Source: Chara braunii (Eukaryota > Streptophyta > Charophyceae > Charales > Characeae). Taken from it: DNA of 43,023 nucleotides. The notes below the pieces were generated by a model. It saw nothing but the letters and a program-made list of their open reading frames with translations. It had not been told where the DNA came from and did not search any database. The DNA lies in the NCBI GenBank assembly GCA_003427395.1, contig BFEA01000290.1, positions 422,021 through 465,043 on the forward strand, given 5' to 3'. The position numbers and the translations under genes are program-made. This document shows, in pieces, positions 28,236-39,269 of the stretch (the stretch's first letter is position 1; the number at the start of each line of letters is the position of its first letter).

Positions 28236-29063
28236 CACATCGAATGGAAGTTGGGAGCACTGAGAGACGCCGGCTTCAAGATTGCGTTGGAGAAAAGCGA
28301 GTTATTCCTTTCGGAAATCTCGTTTCCGGGATACGTGGTGACACGAGGAGGCTTGAAGCCCGAGTCGAGAAAAGTCGTGGTTGTCAGAGACGCTCCAGTT
28401 CCCACGTCAGTGACGCAAGTTCGAGCCTTCCTGGGACTGGCATCGTATTACCGTCGATTTATTAAGGGATTCGCTGCTATCGCACGGCCTCTAACAAACC
28501 TGCTACGAAAGGACCAGTCTCTCCATTGGGACGCGGAGTGCGAACGGGCCTTCATCACTCTCAAGAAAGCCTTGGCCACGGCACCTATTTTGATCCGACC
28601 GGACCCTGCGAAGCAGATCATTCTCATTACAGATTGGCAGCCCAAAGCAATCTCCGCTATTCTAGCGCAGAAGAGGAACGACGATCGTGAACACGTCATC
28701 GAGTACGCTTCCCGTACCGTGTCGGATGAGCGAAGGAATGATTCAGCTCCCCAGAGAGAATGTTACGCGGTGGTTTGGGGAATCCAGCACTTTCATCCGT
28801 ATCTTTATGGGCAGAAGTTCCTCCTTGTTACCGACCACGAGCCGCTATTGGCCCTCAAGAGACTTACTAACTATACGGGTATGATTGGACGCTGGGCGGT
28901 GCGGCTACAAGAATACGATTTCGATATCATCCACCGGAAGACGGAGAGGCATGGGAACGTGGACGGGTTGACACGATTGCATCGTCCAATGAAGGTCGGC
29001 AAAGGCGAAGAGATCATCTCGTGGAAAGAACCAGAGCCAATAAGCGGGCCTTGGTACGGATAG
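28173..29063 (+). pseudogene. pol: pol, copy 2: RT thumb, connection and RNase H
   Basis: The longest open stretch of this copy (about 290 codons). It starts just past the YMND box after a frameshift and covers SFPGYVVTRGGLKPESRK, FLGLASYYRRFIKGFAAIARPLTNL, then RNase H with TDWQPKAISAILAQK, ECYAVVWGIQHFHPYLYGQ and LVTDHEPLLALKRL. It ends with NVDGLTRLHRP and a TAG shortly before the linker to the PHD finger. The RNase H acidic residues appear retained. Confidence 0.8.
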
Positions 29064-29179
29064 GTGGCAGTTCTTTCCACATAACAAGAAGCAAGCACGT
29101 GGCAATTGGTGACGGAGGTAACTCTAGAGCCCCTCTCTTTCCTTCCTCCACATCTCTTCTCTCTTTACCTGACAAATTT

Positions 29180-29341
29180 TGTTATTTTTGCGAAGCAATC
29201 TCGCGAGTCTACTCTGTCCCCGTACATCCTAGTAGGGAGAGGTACGCCGAATGGGTAGATTGTCGATAGTGAGTATCCAGAGCCCATGGCTCTTGCACCA
29301 AGTATCGAAGCAGTAATAAGTCTTGGTTGTGCCCTTTATGT
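29180..29341 (+). pseudogene. PHD-type zinc finger, copy 2 (two stops)
   Basis: Homologous to 11355-11516 with identical length. FCYFCE, EWVDC, the AH.SC ligand pair and SWLCPLC are retained. Two adjacent stops (TAG, then TGA in place of the fourth Cys codon) interrupt it. The linker from RNase H to the first Cys is 245 nt here and 247 nt in copy 1, so an ancestral 246-nt in-frame linker is the simplest reading. Confidence 0.7.
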
Positions 29342-30809
29342 CGAACCGATAAAATCCTGACCGAGGCTCGGTTCCTCGATGCCACGTCAAAGGGTCTAGA
29401 AAAGACCCGAAGGTTAAGACGGGTTGAAGTCTGAACCGATGTCGTTTTGATAGCTACTGTAGTAGGGAACCCCCTCCAAGACTTCACTAGGGAGGATCGA
29501 AGGAGGGCTAATGAGAGGCCTCGGGACTATTGATGGAATGAGGGTCGATTGGAAAAATGGAAGATGGACGGTAGTAGGATAGGATGACTGTACCACATCT
29601 GTTCATGAGGTATGACTGGGTTAAGTCGGCTCACGAGGAAACTGCGGCCCATTTCGCTGTCCGAATCATTGAGATGGTGATCGACAAAAACGAATGGTAT
29701 TGGTCCAATATTCGCGACGATATTAAGTTCATCGTCTGAAATTGTCAGGTTTGTGTCGTTGACAAGGCGTCGATTCAGCCGCCAAGATCGATAGTCCTGA
29801 CTGTAGTTGAACGACCATTTCAAAGAGTTAGCATGGATACTACCGATATAAAGGTACCTCCTTGAACCGAATAGCTGCGAATATTCATCTTTATTTGTAT
29901 TCGTGGATCACTTTTCGAAATGGATCGAGGCGTATCCATGCAGAATGCGACAGGCGGCAGAAATTGTGTGGTACGTCGACCGTTTTCTTGGGATGCACCA
30001 GGATACAGAAGAGATCTTAACCGACAACGGGGCGAAATTTAGAGGGGAAGTTTTAAGGAATCTGGTCTTGCACAGTGTCGCCATTCGTAATACTGCACCC
30101 CACATGTCACAGTCTAATGGGCTGGTAGAAAACGCGAATCGGGTGATTAAGACGGCTCTACGATGAAATATCGCAGCTCGGGATACGAGGCCTTGGCCTG
30201 ATATCGTAGATCACATCTTGGCGGTCCATCGAGGAACGCCCCATGAATCTACAGGCTTGACCCCTTTTCACTTGCGTACCAATAGCTTGACATGTGTCTC
30301 GATACCGAGTCTCTATGATGAATCGGCCCTAGGCCGACGGCCTACGAGGGCCACGTCTCGGGACAAGGCCAAACGACACTTGGAACTGATGGAACGGTTG
30401 CTTCCACGCCTAACCCAAAAGCGCCAGCGGATGACCGAATTGGCCCTCGGACGACAGGTCCGTCGCTACGAGGCCCGAAATGGGAACGCAGGTCTTTGGC
30501 CCCAGTATAAACTGGGGGACATGGTGCAGGTGAGGAAATGTGCTCGCTAAAGGAAGTTAGCACCACGATTCTTTGGGTGATTTCATGTGGTCGACCTTGG
30601 CCTGAATGGGGTGAACACTGGCGCCCGAGGTTTCAGGCAGCCGATCGGCTCGTCCGATCATTCGCCACGTGTCCTATCTGCGTCCCCTCCCTACCTCCCC
30701 ATCTCTCTCTTCGTCTGCTTCCTCCTTCGACGCCGAAGAGGACGACGACTGTCTAGCCTCCCCCTCTCCTTCTTTGTCAGCAACTCCGTCCCCGCCTCCA
30801 TCGCCATGA
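29342..30809 (+). pseudogene. pol: integrase, copy 2 (stops and frameshifts)
   Basis: The N-terminal zinc domain retains AHEETAAHF and NCQVC, i.e. HHCC. The core keeps all three acidic residues: MDTT (29836), LTDNG (30023) and LVENAN (30128), with 35-residue D-to-E spacing. The best open piece is 29903-30166. TGA at 30164, TAA at 30548 and frameshifts near 29840-29900 and after 30620 inactivate it. The C-terminus ends in a Ser/Pro tail whose TGA (30807) overlaps the ORF3a ATG. No chromodomain is found. Confidence 0.8.
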
Positions 30810-31285
30810 GCTTTTCGGTGGAGCAGCCAATTAGTGTGTAGTTGACGACCCCAAGGGGGCGAGTTACGATAATCCGGCAAGTGCAACAGACACGGCTCAG
30901 CCCCGATCTTTTCCGTTTTGCAGCCTTCTTTAGCACGGCGGTGATCCTCGTGGCAGCCGAGTTCCGTTTTGCACAGGCAAGAGCGACACGTGTACTGGCC
31001 GAGATCTCGGCCTTTCAGCGCTTGTCTCTACCCGGGGTCAGTCACATCTCCGTCACCATCCTCTTCACCGGGGATGTCACTACGATACCTTCGGCGATCC
31101 ACGCGGACATCTTTCAGAGCTTAAGAGCTTGGGGGGAAGCGATTGCGGCCGCGTGGACGGCGCTCCTAGCCCGATGAGGAGATACGGTCGTAACATCTCA
31201 CGACATCGATCTGCAGCTCCGCTCTTCCAGCATTTCACCGTCGATCCTTCTTTTGGAGCTTCGCCCTTTTGCACCGCCCCAATGA
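30806..31285 (+). pseudogene. ORF3a, copy 2 (159 codons, internal stops)
   Basis: ATG 30806 overlaps the pol stop as ATGA, and the frame ends at TGA 31283, which overlaps ORF3b. Total 480 nt, identical to copy 1. TAG at codon 12 (30839) is at the same place as in copy 1; TGA at 31175 replaces an Arg codon. The segment after the TAG is a clean 111-codon frame with LFRFAAFFSTAVILVAAEFR, a plausible hydrophobic helix, followed by TRVLAEISAFQRLSLPG. No family recognised. Confidence 0.6.
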
Positions 31286-32355
31286 GTCGTCGTCGTCGTT
31301 CTCTCTTCGGTCTTCCTTCCGATCTCCCCACCTTCTGGCAGTCCGCTAACGCCCCCACCCTCTCTTTCTGCATCAAGCCGCTTAGCGTCCCGATCCTGAA
31401 CGAAGATAAGTGGAAGGATTGGTGGGACGCTTACCTGGAGCTTAGCTTCTGCCTCGTGGAGGTGATCTTTCATTGGTCTGACCCAGCGCCCGGAGAGGAG
31501 GGACTGAAGTTCCGAATGATGAGGTGGAGCTACTAATCGTACAGGCCTGGTGTACGGAAATGGAGGGAGAGCTGCTGGGCATAGTATTTGGCAAGGGGGA
31601 GGAGGGAAATCTCGCCCTCATCACGAGCGAGTTACTGGTGTTCTTGGCGCAGCTAGTGGACGATCTGCCCCTTGACATCCTATCAAGGTGCGACAGCAAG
31701 CTCGGCCCTGACGTACTCCCCCGCACGCTTGCGCCTCATCTACTGTGGTCCACTTGCACGGAGCTGGAAGCGGACAACTGTCTTTACCCGTCCCACGATC
31801 TCTACTTGGAAATCAACGTCACCGATCTTGTGTTGTTGGACCCCGTCATCCAGCGAGCGAACGCGTGGGTCGCCGCCAACGAAGACGAAGAAGAGGAGGA
31901 AGAAGAGGAAGAATCGCGCACGGATCCGGATGATTCCGACTACTTCGGAGAAGAAGAGACCGAGGAAGAACTAGAGAGAGCAAGAAGAAGAAGAAGAAAA
32001 AGAAGGGGGGGAAGAAGAGGAGAGCGAGCTCGGAGAAGCAGGTAATCGGCCAAGGCAAAGTGAAGAAGAAGAAGAGGCCGAAGCGCAGAGGCGACGAGAA
32101 AAGGCGAAAGGCAAGCGGCCGATCAAGGAAGGGCCCCCGTCGGAGCTGTTGTTGGGAGACCTGTCGCTCAATCCGGAGCCGCCGCCCAAGGATCCCGAAG
32201 ACGATGGAGTTGTCGCCGAGGGATCAAGAAGCCGCCGCCGCAGGAGTAGTGAATCGGCGACTCCATCCCTTTCCCAACCTTGCCCTACGCTTCGCCTTCG
32301 TAGAGATGCAGACGATCGGGCTCCGTCCCTGGTCATTATCCCACCGTCCCCATGA
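31282..32355 (+). pseudogene. ORF3b, copy 2 (frameshifted)
   Basis: Starts MSRRRRSLFGLPSDLPT at the ATGA junction and ends at TGA 32353, 1,074 nt as in copy 1. It is read in three segments because of small indels near 31505 and after about 31990. Conserved parts: SVPILNEDKWKDWWDAYLEL, the helical FLAQLVDDLPLDILSRCDS, a Glu-rich tract (~31880-31975) and a tail with LLGDLSLNPEPPPKD and SRSRRRRSSE. The acidic tract followed by basic clusters suggests a nuclear or nucleoprotein role; this is inference from composition. Confidence 0.6.
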
Positions 32356-32359
32356 TTAC

Positions 32360-32831
32360 ATGATGGTCCGCCAACTCCCAGGTCGACCCCCTTTCCCCGA
32401 TGGATGGTGTCCTTTCCCGCCCACCCTCTTCCATCAACTCTATGCCACGCGTCTCCTGATCAACATCGCCCCGCACTCCACCACTCACTCCCTCGTCGAT
32501 TCCTTCTTTGTCCACGTCCTTCTCATCACCGCAAACTAGAGGGAATACAATAAAGTTTATTGCGTTGTCTTGGGTACGATCCCTGCCTGCGAGAACTACG
32601 AGAATTTTCGCATTGCCCTCCGTCGTACCATTTCCACCTTCTATCCCGACTACCTTGCCTCGCTTCCCCATCAACATGAGTACCCTCGTTCGCATCCACC
32701 GTTCCATCCACTACACTCCCCTTCCCGCCCTCGGAACCCAGGATATCCATCGCTTCATGCCCCCTCTTCCCCAAGATCCCCCACCACCTCCTCCGTCCGT
32801 ACTTAGATTGCCCTTCCCCGGGAATCTGTAG
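32360..32831 (+). pseudogene. ORF3c, copy 2 (frameshifted)
   Basis: Two adjacent ATG codons lie 5-8 nt after the ORF3b stop. The frame reads WCPFPPTLFHQLYATRLL, a TAG at 32537, then TIPACENYENFRIALRRT and YPDYLASLPH. The C-terminal part continues in another frame (RSIHYTPLPA, FMPPLPQ, VLRLPFPGNL) to a TAG shared with copy 1. Pro-rich, no known domain. Confidence 0.45.
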
Positions 32832-32996
32832 GACAGAGCCCACGAATGCCACGTTGGATGACTTCCACACTCTTATCTTACGGTAAGTGGCACGTAGAAA
32901 GCTCAGCGTCGTCGATCGATTAGAGAGGTCGACACGTGTCGAAGAACCGAGCAAGCAGTAGCTTGCTCAAGATTGGAACCCCCTGGGTGTCACATA
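32832..32996 (+). other. 3' untranslated region of copy 2 before the 3' LTR
   Basis: Holds motifs shared with copy 1: CACACTCTTATC, GGTAAGTGGCA, the palindrome CGACACGTGTCG, the stem-loop 32949-32968 and a purine-rich AAGATTGGAA. It ends in CTGGGTGTCACATA directly before the LTR. Confidence 0.55.
32949..32968 (+). other. conserved stem-loop before the 3' LTR (copy 2)
   Basis: GAGCAAGC and GCTTGCTC enclose AGTA. The first pair is G-C where copy 1 has A-T, a compensatory change, and the distance to the LTR (28 nt) is the same. Confidence 0.55.
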
Positions 32997-34581
32997 TGTG
33001 ACAAACTACTTTCCATCATCGCGCGATTTTCTGCGTCGGGCTGCTGGGAGGGGGAAACGACAGGACGAAGGGGTGAGTTGTCAAAAGTGGGGATTGGTTG
33101 GGCAAGTTGCATGGATACCCTCACTTCTTTTTCATTTTTGTTGGAATTCGTTGGGTCAGCGCCGGGAAAGCCCCGCGCCCACGATTGGATGGCAGCGCCG
33201 TGACGGGCGCAATAAATGATTGTACCATAGTTTCTTTCTTGTTCAGTTGTAAGCACTAGGAATTTTGGTGCGATTAGCGAGCGAGAATTTTCGTTTTCGA
33301 ATTTTTAAAGTCGAGCCCCCGCGGGCTCTTGGAATTGTTTTTCTTCTCGGAATTTCCTTTTGCAATTAGGACTTAGACTAGGAATTTAGGTTCTCTGAAT
33401 TTTGTTGCTCAACGTGGCACAAGGAACTGGGTTCTGACTGAATCACGCCTTTAATCTTGTGTAACTGATGTTTTTGGCGGGCGCAATTGCAACTTTAATC
33501 CTTCTTCCTTTTTGATACTCCTATGTTGCCCGCCTTCTTCCTTCTCCTTTCTCGTCTCGCATACTCTGTTCTAATTGGCCGCAACGCCTGCATGACCGGA
33601 TCGATGCATGGAGAGCGGCTACGACCCCCACGCCGCGGCCTGGCCATGCAGACATAGGCACTTCCTCTCTTCTTTCCCTATCCATCTGGGCTTAATCCTA
33701 TACCTTTCGCGCAGGCATGCATGCTATAAATTTCGTAAGCGCGATTAGTTTGCTCTTTAAGAATTTTGAGGTTAGCGCGATCAGTGAGGGTCGGCTAACG
33801 AGCAAGTTGGAAGGTGAGTGAGTGTGAGACTTGGGCGATCCGACGAGCTAAGGCCAAGTATGCGGGGTTGACGTGTAGGCCACGACGGACTGTGGCGCAC
33901 GGGCAAACCTGACGGGCGTATGCGGGCTAAGCGGGGTGACAACTCAGTGTGGATACTCGACGACGGACTATCCGTATCGTGGGTATTAATGCGCGGCGAC
34001 GGACTGTCTGCCAGCAGAACAGAGAGAAGGAGAGAGAGAGTAGTGGTGTGGGTGTGGGATATGGCTTCCTTTTGTTGTTCGTTTCATTGCCTTTTTTGTC
34101 CATCCGTATAATTTTGAGTTCTGATATGGGCGATCTCTTTATCGCGACCCTTCTCTTTCGAACTTCTTTTGTATATTATCTCGGATTTTCCTTGTTGTTT
34201 TGCTCGGTATGTATGCATGGAATGAATGTAGGATCTCTTTTGTTAGCGATCTTTTCGATCTGTTCTCACAATGCGTGTTGTCTCTTACCAGTGTTCGCCT
34301 GCATGAGCTATGCAATCAGGCCTGATGAGGAGTGCTCACTTTGGATGTCTGAATTCTAACTGTCGATCTTTGCATCACCTATATGGCATGTAGTGATTGG
34401 GAGGATAATTGCATTCACAGTTGAACGCGACCGACACACGGAACCAATCGGTTGTTCCTTACGTACACGCGTGCGTATGATCGCAATCTCGAGAAAATCG
34501 AGTTGCCACGTACGCACTCGCCTGCGTAAGTCAGCCTTAACCACGAGTAACGATGTGGGGGACGTGGCTTACGAAACAGAC

Positions 34582-35103
34582 ATGGCTGCAGGATCTTCGT
34601 CCTGGATATCCGACTACGAGAATCTGAGAGACCGTGAATATCGAGAGTACTGGGAAGACGAACGACTCAGACGACAGGGAAATTTAAGAAATCCAGAATT
34701 CCCCTGGCTGACGGAAAACGGTCGATTATGCCCCAAAGATTTGCACCATACCATAACTAGCGACCCCCGGTGCCCCGATTACCCGGACACTTATAACACG
34801 CTGTATTTTATATCCCCCGGCTTCGTCGTCATTACCACTTGTTTTTCTCCCTTTCATCTCCTCCTCCCATATCATCAACTCACAGTGGTACCGTGGAATT
34901 CCATAGCTCGCTATTGGCCTAGCCCACGGTGTGAGGGTTGTCGGTATCACTGGGCGCGCCGAGCTTCGGGAACTTCCCGACTGGCTCGAACCGGAGCTGG
35001 GCAGCGGCTCGCCTCGGCTGAATCCAAGGCCTGTTACGGACGTCGTCGACAACCGGCCGAACCACGCGACCGACCCCGAGGACGGAATCAATGGCGATGG
35101 TGA
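34582..35103 (+). CDS. LTR-encoded ORF, copy 2 3' LTR (173 aa; open upstream from 34393)
   Basis: Aligned to the 5' LTR ORF it begins MAAGSSSWISDYEN. The frame is also open upstream to 34393, giving up to 236 codons (MIGRIIAFTVERD...). Core blocks LTENGRLCP, TSDPRCPDYPDT, YFISPGFVVITT, PYHQLTVVPWNSIARYWP and CEGC are retained, ending in an Arg-rich tail. It differs from its sister LTR by many substitutions, yet the frame is unbroken. Function unknown. Confidence 0.6.
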   Translation: MAAGSSSWISDYENLRDREYREYWEDERLRRQGNLRNPEFPWLTENGRLCPKDLHHTITSDPRCPDYPDTYNTLYFISPGFVVITTCFSPFHLLLPYHQLTVVPWNSIARYWPSPRCEGCRYHWARRASGTSRLARTGAGQRLASAESKACYGRRRQPAEPRDRPRGRNQWRW

Positions 35104-35418
35104 TTTCTTTGCGTATTCGACCGTAAAAGTTACACGCCGCTGGCAGGGGCAATTTTGTGGGAATTTTGTTCGAGAATGCAAGAGTATGTAGATCTATCGG
35201 TACGGTGATAACAACAAGTGCCCTCGATTTTGAACCCGAGATGCACTGCGCATGCCATCTGCCTTATGCTGCACAGAATCAGCTACCTCCCTCCTGAATA
35301 TATCTCCTTCTGCACCTGTAACCCTGGAACTTGCCGCGGGAGATCTTAGTTCCGACCTGGTTCTCCACCCCCCCCCCCCCCCCACTTTCCTAAAATCCTT
35401 GGCACACCCCTTTTTCGC

Positions 35419-35870
35419 GGGATAATTGGTAGAAAGAGCCCACGCCAAAACATTTTCGGTTTTGGCCGCCCAAAGTTCGGCCGTTTGGTACTACCGGCCC
35501 AAACAACGTTCCCCTTGGTGAAAGGCGCCTTGGCGCCGTGGCCACATCTCCTTGGGCCTGTTTTCACCCGTTCAAGAATTTGGCGCTGTTTCTGCGCCAG
35601 ATTCATGAACCGGTAGGGCCCTTCTTTTTAAAAATCACGTACGTGGGCCTCATTCGATACTTCAGCGTTACCATGCCCGGCCTCTTTTACATGAAAATGA
35701 ATCTGGCACTGTTTATGCGCCAGATTCATGATCCGGTAGGGCCCTTGGAGCGACGCGTGGGCCTGTAGTACCCCACATGCAAGTCATTGGGGCGGTAGTA
35801 CCAAACAGCTAAACTTTGGGCGGCCAAAACCGAAAAGGTTTTGGCGTGGGCGCCTTCTACCGATTATCCC
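35419..35870. mobile_element. 452-bp Mutator-like MITE nested in the copy 2 3' LTR
   Basis: Ends GGGATAATTGGTAGAA and the complementary TTCTACCGATTATCCC begin terminal inverted repeats of about 75-100 bp. Flanks CTTTTTCGC (35410-35418) and CTTTTCAC (35871-35878) look like a decayed 9-bp target duplication, and the 5' LTR shows the empty site. Inside is a 45-bp direct repeat (about 35580-35624 and 35703-35747). Size of the duplication and long terminal repeats suggest a MULE-derived MITE. No transposase is encoded. Confidence 0.75.
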
Positions 35871-35945
35871 CTTTTCACACTTCCGGGCCCCCATCCCACT
35901 CCGATCAGGAAGGCACGCTGGGTGTGAGGTTGGGCGTCACAAGTA

Positions 35946-36011
35946 CGGAGTTGAACTCGGGACCTCCAAGTTACAATATCAGAGCTCTACCCACTGAGCT
36001 ATTGAGGTCAT
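35946..36011 (-). repeat. tRNA-derived head abutting copy 2
   Basis: On the minus strand TAGCTCAGTGGGTAGAGC (36001-35984) and GAGTTCAACTCC (35958-35947) are A and B boxes with tRNA-like spacing. The D arm pairs well, the T arm poorly. It may be a decayed tRNA or a SINE head. The end of copy 2 and its target duplication lie immediately at its acceptor side. Confidence 0.5.
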
Positions 36012-36800
36012 TAGTCTGTAAGGGCGCTATGCCATGCTCGAGGCAAGTACGTGGGGTGCAACCTACACCAAGCAATTGTGTTCGGGGGAAATTGTAGGCC
36101 GACAGTCGGGCCTTGGAAAATTTGGCAAGTACCATGGTATTTCGCAAAGTCAAACCGCACCTGGCAGGGGTATATTGCAAAGATGGGGGCTCCAATGGAC
36201 GACAGGTGTATTTCACAAATTCTTCTTTGTCCGAGGGGGGGCATATATCTCAAGTTATGGGGGTATTTTGCAACTTACTCCCACCCAAACAACGGAAAAT
36301 TAGACAGGAAAAATAAGGAAAAAGAAAGTCACTCGCTGTGCCACTCGTCACACGTGTAGAATGGCAAGTCTGTATCTGCTGCCATAATGTGAAAACATAC
36401 ACTCGCCACTTCAGAATCCTTGGTTTCTTTCGTTCATGATACGGCTACCCGGTAGGCCTCATGATATTGGAATTGGAATAGAATAAAAGCGGGACCACCT
36501 CGAGTGGTTACGCATCGGACCGTACCCGACACTGTAGGGACGTTTCGATTGCGCCGTACATACTCATTTGCCGCACGTTTCTTCACGTCGGTTTTTATTT
36601 TTGTCGACGTTGGCAGAAAGTGGTGGTTAGGCAAGGCGACCGATATTGAGGCACGGGAAAATAGAGGAGGAGAGGAGCCGAGAGGGGCAAGCAAAGCATG
36701 TGCTCGCCTTGGTAAGGACTCCGCTTGTTCCCCGCCGGAGCACAACTCGAAAGATCGAGAATATCGTAGAATTCTCTCTTTCTCTGTTTGTGTATGTGTG
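36012..36800. other. intergenic with short degenerate motif repeats
   Basis: No gene recognised. A motif like GGTATTTTGCAAA recurs loosely near 36133, 36170, 36208 and 36263. Confidence 0.35.
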
Positions 36801-36818
36801 TGGGCAAGTGTGAGCGTG

Positions 36819-36820
<2 letters not shown>

Positions 36821-36911
<91 letters not shown>

Positions 36912-36912
36912 N

Positions 36913-36962
<50 letters not shown>
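36821..36962. repeat. compound (GT)n(GA)n microsatellite with an N
   Basis: GT repeats run to about 36869 and then GA repeats to 36962, with one N at 36912. ORFs through it on either strand are artefacts. Confidence 0.9.
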
Positions 36963-36967
<5 letters not shown>

Positions 36968-39269
36968 ATGAGATATGGTTTCTGGTATGAGGGAAGGGGG
37001 AATGCAGGGCAAGCAAACGGACTGTTTGAGGAAAACCGCGTTTGACGAAAGTTGATTTCACATGGCGTCGCACGGGGGCGTGTAAGGGATGTCTACTTTA
37101 GCATGGCTAGCCAATTCCGCATTCTCCCGCCTTTGATGTTGATGTTGGGCTTTGCATGTGTTCGGCTTTTCACACAGTTGGCAACTGTGGACCGAAGGCG
37201 CCAGCTTCGGCAGACTGGATTTCGTGCCGCCCAACCCCGGCGCATTTTTTGCCTTCCTTTTGAGTCCGGCGGAGGACTGGCGGGAGGTTGTCGTCACCGC
37301 GGGCACGATAATCTTTTTTTTTTTTTTTTCTCCTGTTGAGCAGGCAGCGCGAGACGGGAGACGAGGGACGGAGGCGGGCTGCAACCGATCCGCGGCGGAT
37401 GCATGGTTATAAAAACGCCTTGTTGTCGGTAGTTGGTAGTTGGTATTTGGAGGAGTAGACAGAAAAAAAGATGTGTTATGTCTACGGTATGTGTATTGGT
37501 TACAGCACAGGTCGTTAGTTGTTTCCGTCAGTCATTTCCGTTAGTGGATTCCGTTCGCAGATTGCCTTATTACTGGTTTTTGTTAGCGGTTTCCAACGTT
37601 CCGTATCGTTTTGCGTAAGTTGATAAAGGTCCGTCCTTGCAGACTGTCGTAGGTGCGCAAGCAAGTGCTTTTTGCCGTCGAAACAGAAATGGCTGGTGTG
37701 CAGGAAGCGCTTTTTCATCCGTCAAATCTGTGAGGGCTCGACGTAGGCCTTCGTGGATCGGCCTGAGCTGGTTTTCTATATACATATATACAAAGATACG
37801 TGTATAAGTATATATGCATACATTGAAAAAAATGAGAAAGTTGTTGAAAAAACCCATCGTTTTTTATTTTTATTTTTTATTTTTATTTAAAGAAACCCCA
37901 TCGGTTTGGCATCGCTGTCCGTTGATGGTTTGACAGGTTTCGTTCGAACAGCATTGCTTTGGAGTGATGACATGTCGTGGTCCTCCGTGCTACGTAGTTG
38001 TACACGTGCTTTGATACATAAATATTTATATGCAAATGTATTATAGACATAATGTGTGCGGTGTATATGTATGTATAAGCAGAGGACTCGACTGCGCATT
38101 TGGCGCCGTTTAATTTGGCGCCGACTGGCAGATTGAGGGCTTGCGAACCGCTCGTTCCATTAATTAATTTAGTCTAATTAACGCCTCCTCTTATTCTCGC
38201 TGGAAGTCCATTTTGAATTGTGGCGGGCAATGCAATGCAGTCGTGTGGATTTGTAATTCTACTATCGAGAATGACGATGGTATGATGTTTGGGTGGGCCT
38301 AGCAACGAGTTTTTATGCGCGCGGAGTCCGAATATTCTCATGTCACAGGGAGGGTCAGGAATTGCTTGTTGTAGGGGTGGTAAGGAGAAGAAACTCGGTT
38401 GGCAATTCGTGATGTACGGAGAGAAGCAGAGAGGTTCTTTGAAGAATAGGGGGGAAGCAGAGACTAATAACTTCCTAGGTTGGTGGGAGAGAAAAGTGCG
38501 GTGTAAGTTTTTTTTTTTTTTTTTTTTTTTTTGGAAAGTTTTCGTACTACAGTAGATGTGGGTTGTGAAGTGGAAACGGGAAAGTAGATTACTAGTAGTG
38601 TATTAGCCCGGCAAGCTGAGGGAGGAAATGAAGAGAGGTGGAGCAAGGTGGTGGCTCAAACAATTTTGGTAGATGTCCCTCCCCTCAAGGAGGCTAGCGC
38701 GGTCGCAAGCAGCGTGGAAAAAGAGGCGTCTTCCTTGCCGCGGTATTCATGTCCCTGCTTGGATCCCACCTTGCATTGTTGAGATTTCTGAACGCAAACA
38801 CTACTGTAGGTTTCAGTTAGCGGAGAGGGAACCCTCTTTTCTTACTACCACAGTGTTTCCCAGGGCCTCGGTCCTCTGTCTGTGTCGTGCTGTGGACGCA
38901 AGTGCGAAGGATCGTCTGTCTTGAAGCTTCCAATACACAGATCAATGTCAGGGCTCGGCTGGTCTGTGCCTCCTGCGTATGATAGAAGGAATGATGAAGA
39001 TTTCCTGCGCGTGCCATGAATGTAGGTAGTTGTTGGAATCCCCGCGTGCTTAGGTTGATTAGGTAACGGAACGGCTGTTCTGCATGTCGCTTGTCTCCAA
39101 TGTCTCGTGGTTGAGAAATCAAAACACTGAATGGCGGGCGTATTCTTGCGCCTGACGCGAAGGAGAAGAAAATCCTGTCGAAAAGCTCGCACCTTTTCTC
39201 ATTGATCGATTGGACGGAAGAGCTTCGATCTCGACTGTCCGGTTATCAATAGCAATTCTCCTCCTCCTC

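Larger units (their letters stand above)
22245..35941 (+). mobile_element. Ty3/gypsy-type LTR retrotransposon, copy 2 (13.7 kb)
   Basis: Begins TGTGACG at 22245 and ends GCGTCACA at 35941, flanked by AGTA (22241-22244 and 35942-35945). It has the same architecture and orientation as copy 1. LTRs are about 2.46 kb once the 452-bp MITE nested in the 3' LTR is discounted. It retains a recognisable tRNA primer-binding site, a DSGA protease motif and all three integrase acidic residues, but RT has YMND and pol carries many stops and several frameshifts. The two LTRs differ by roughly one base in ten over their first 220 bp, mostly transitions, so the insertion is old. Confidence 0.9.
32997..35941 (+). 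repeat. 3' LTR of copy 2, with nested MITE
   Basis: Starts TGTGACAAACTAC and ends GCGTCACA. It carries TATAAAT at 33725, a donor-like site at 33811-33819, the LTR ORF at 34582 and a 452-bp inverted-repeat element at 35419-35870. Without that insertion and its duplication its length matches the 5' LTR. Confidence 0.85.
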
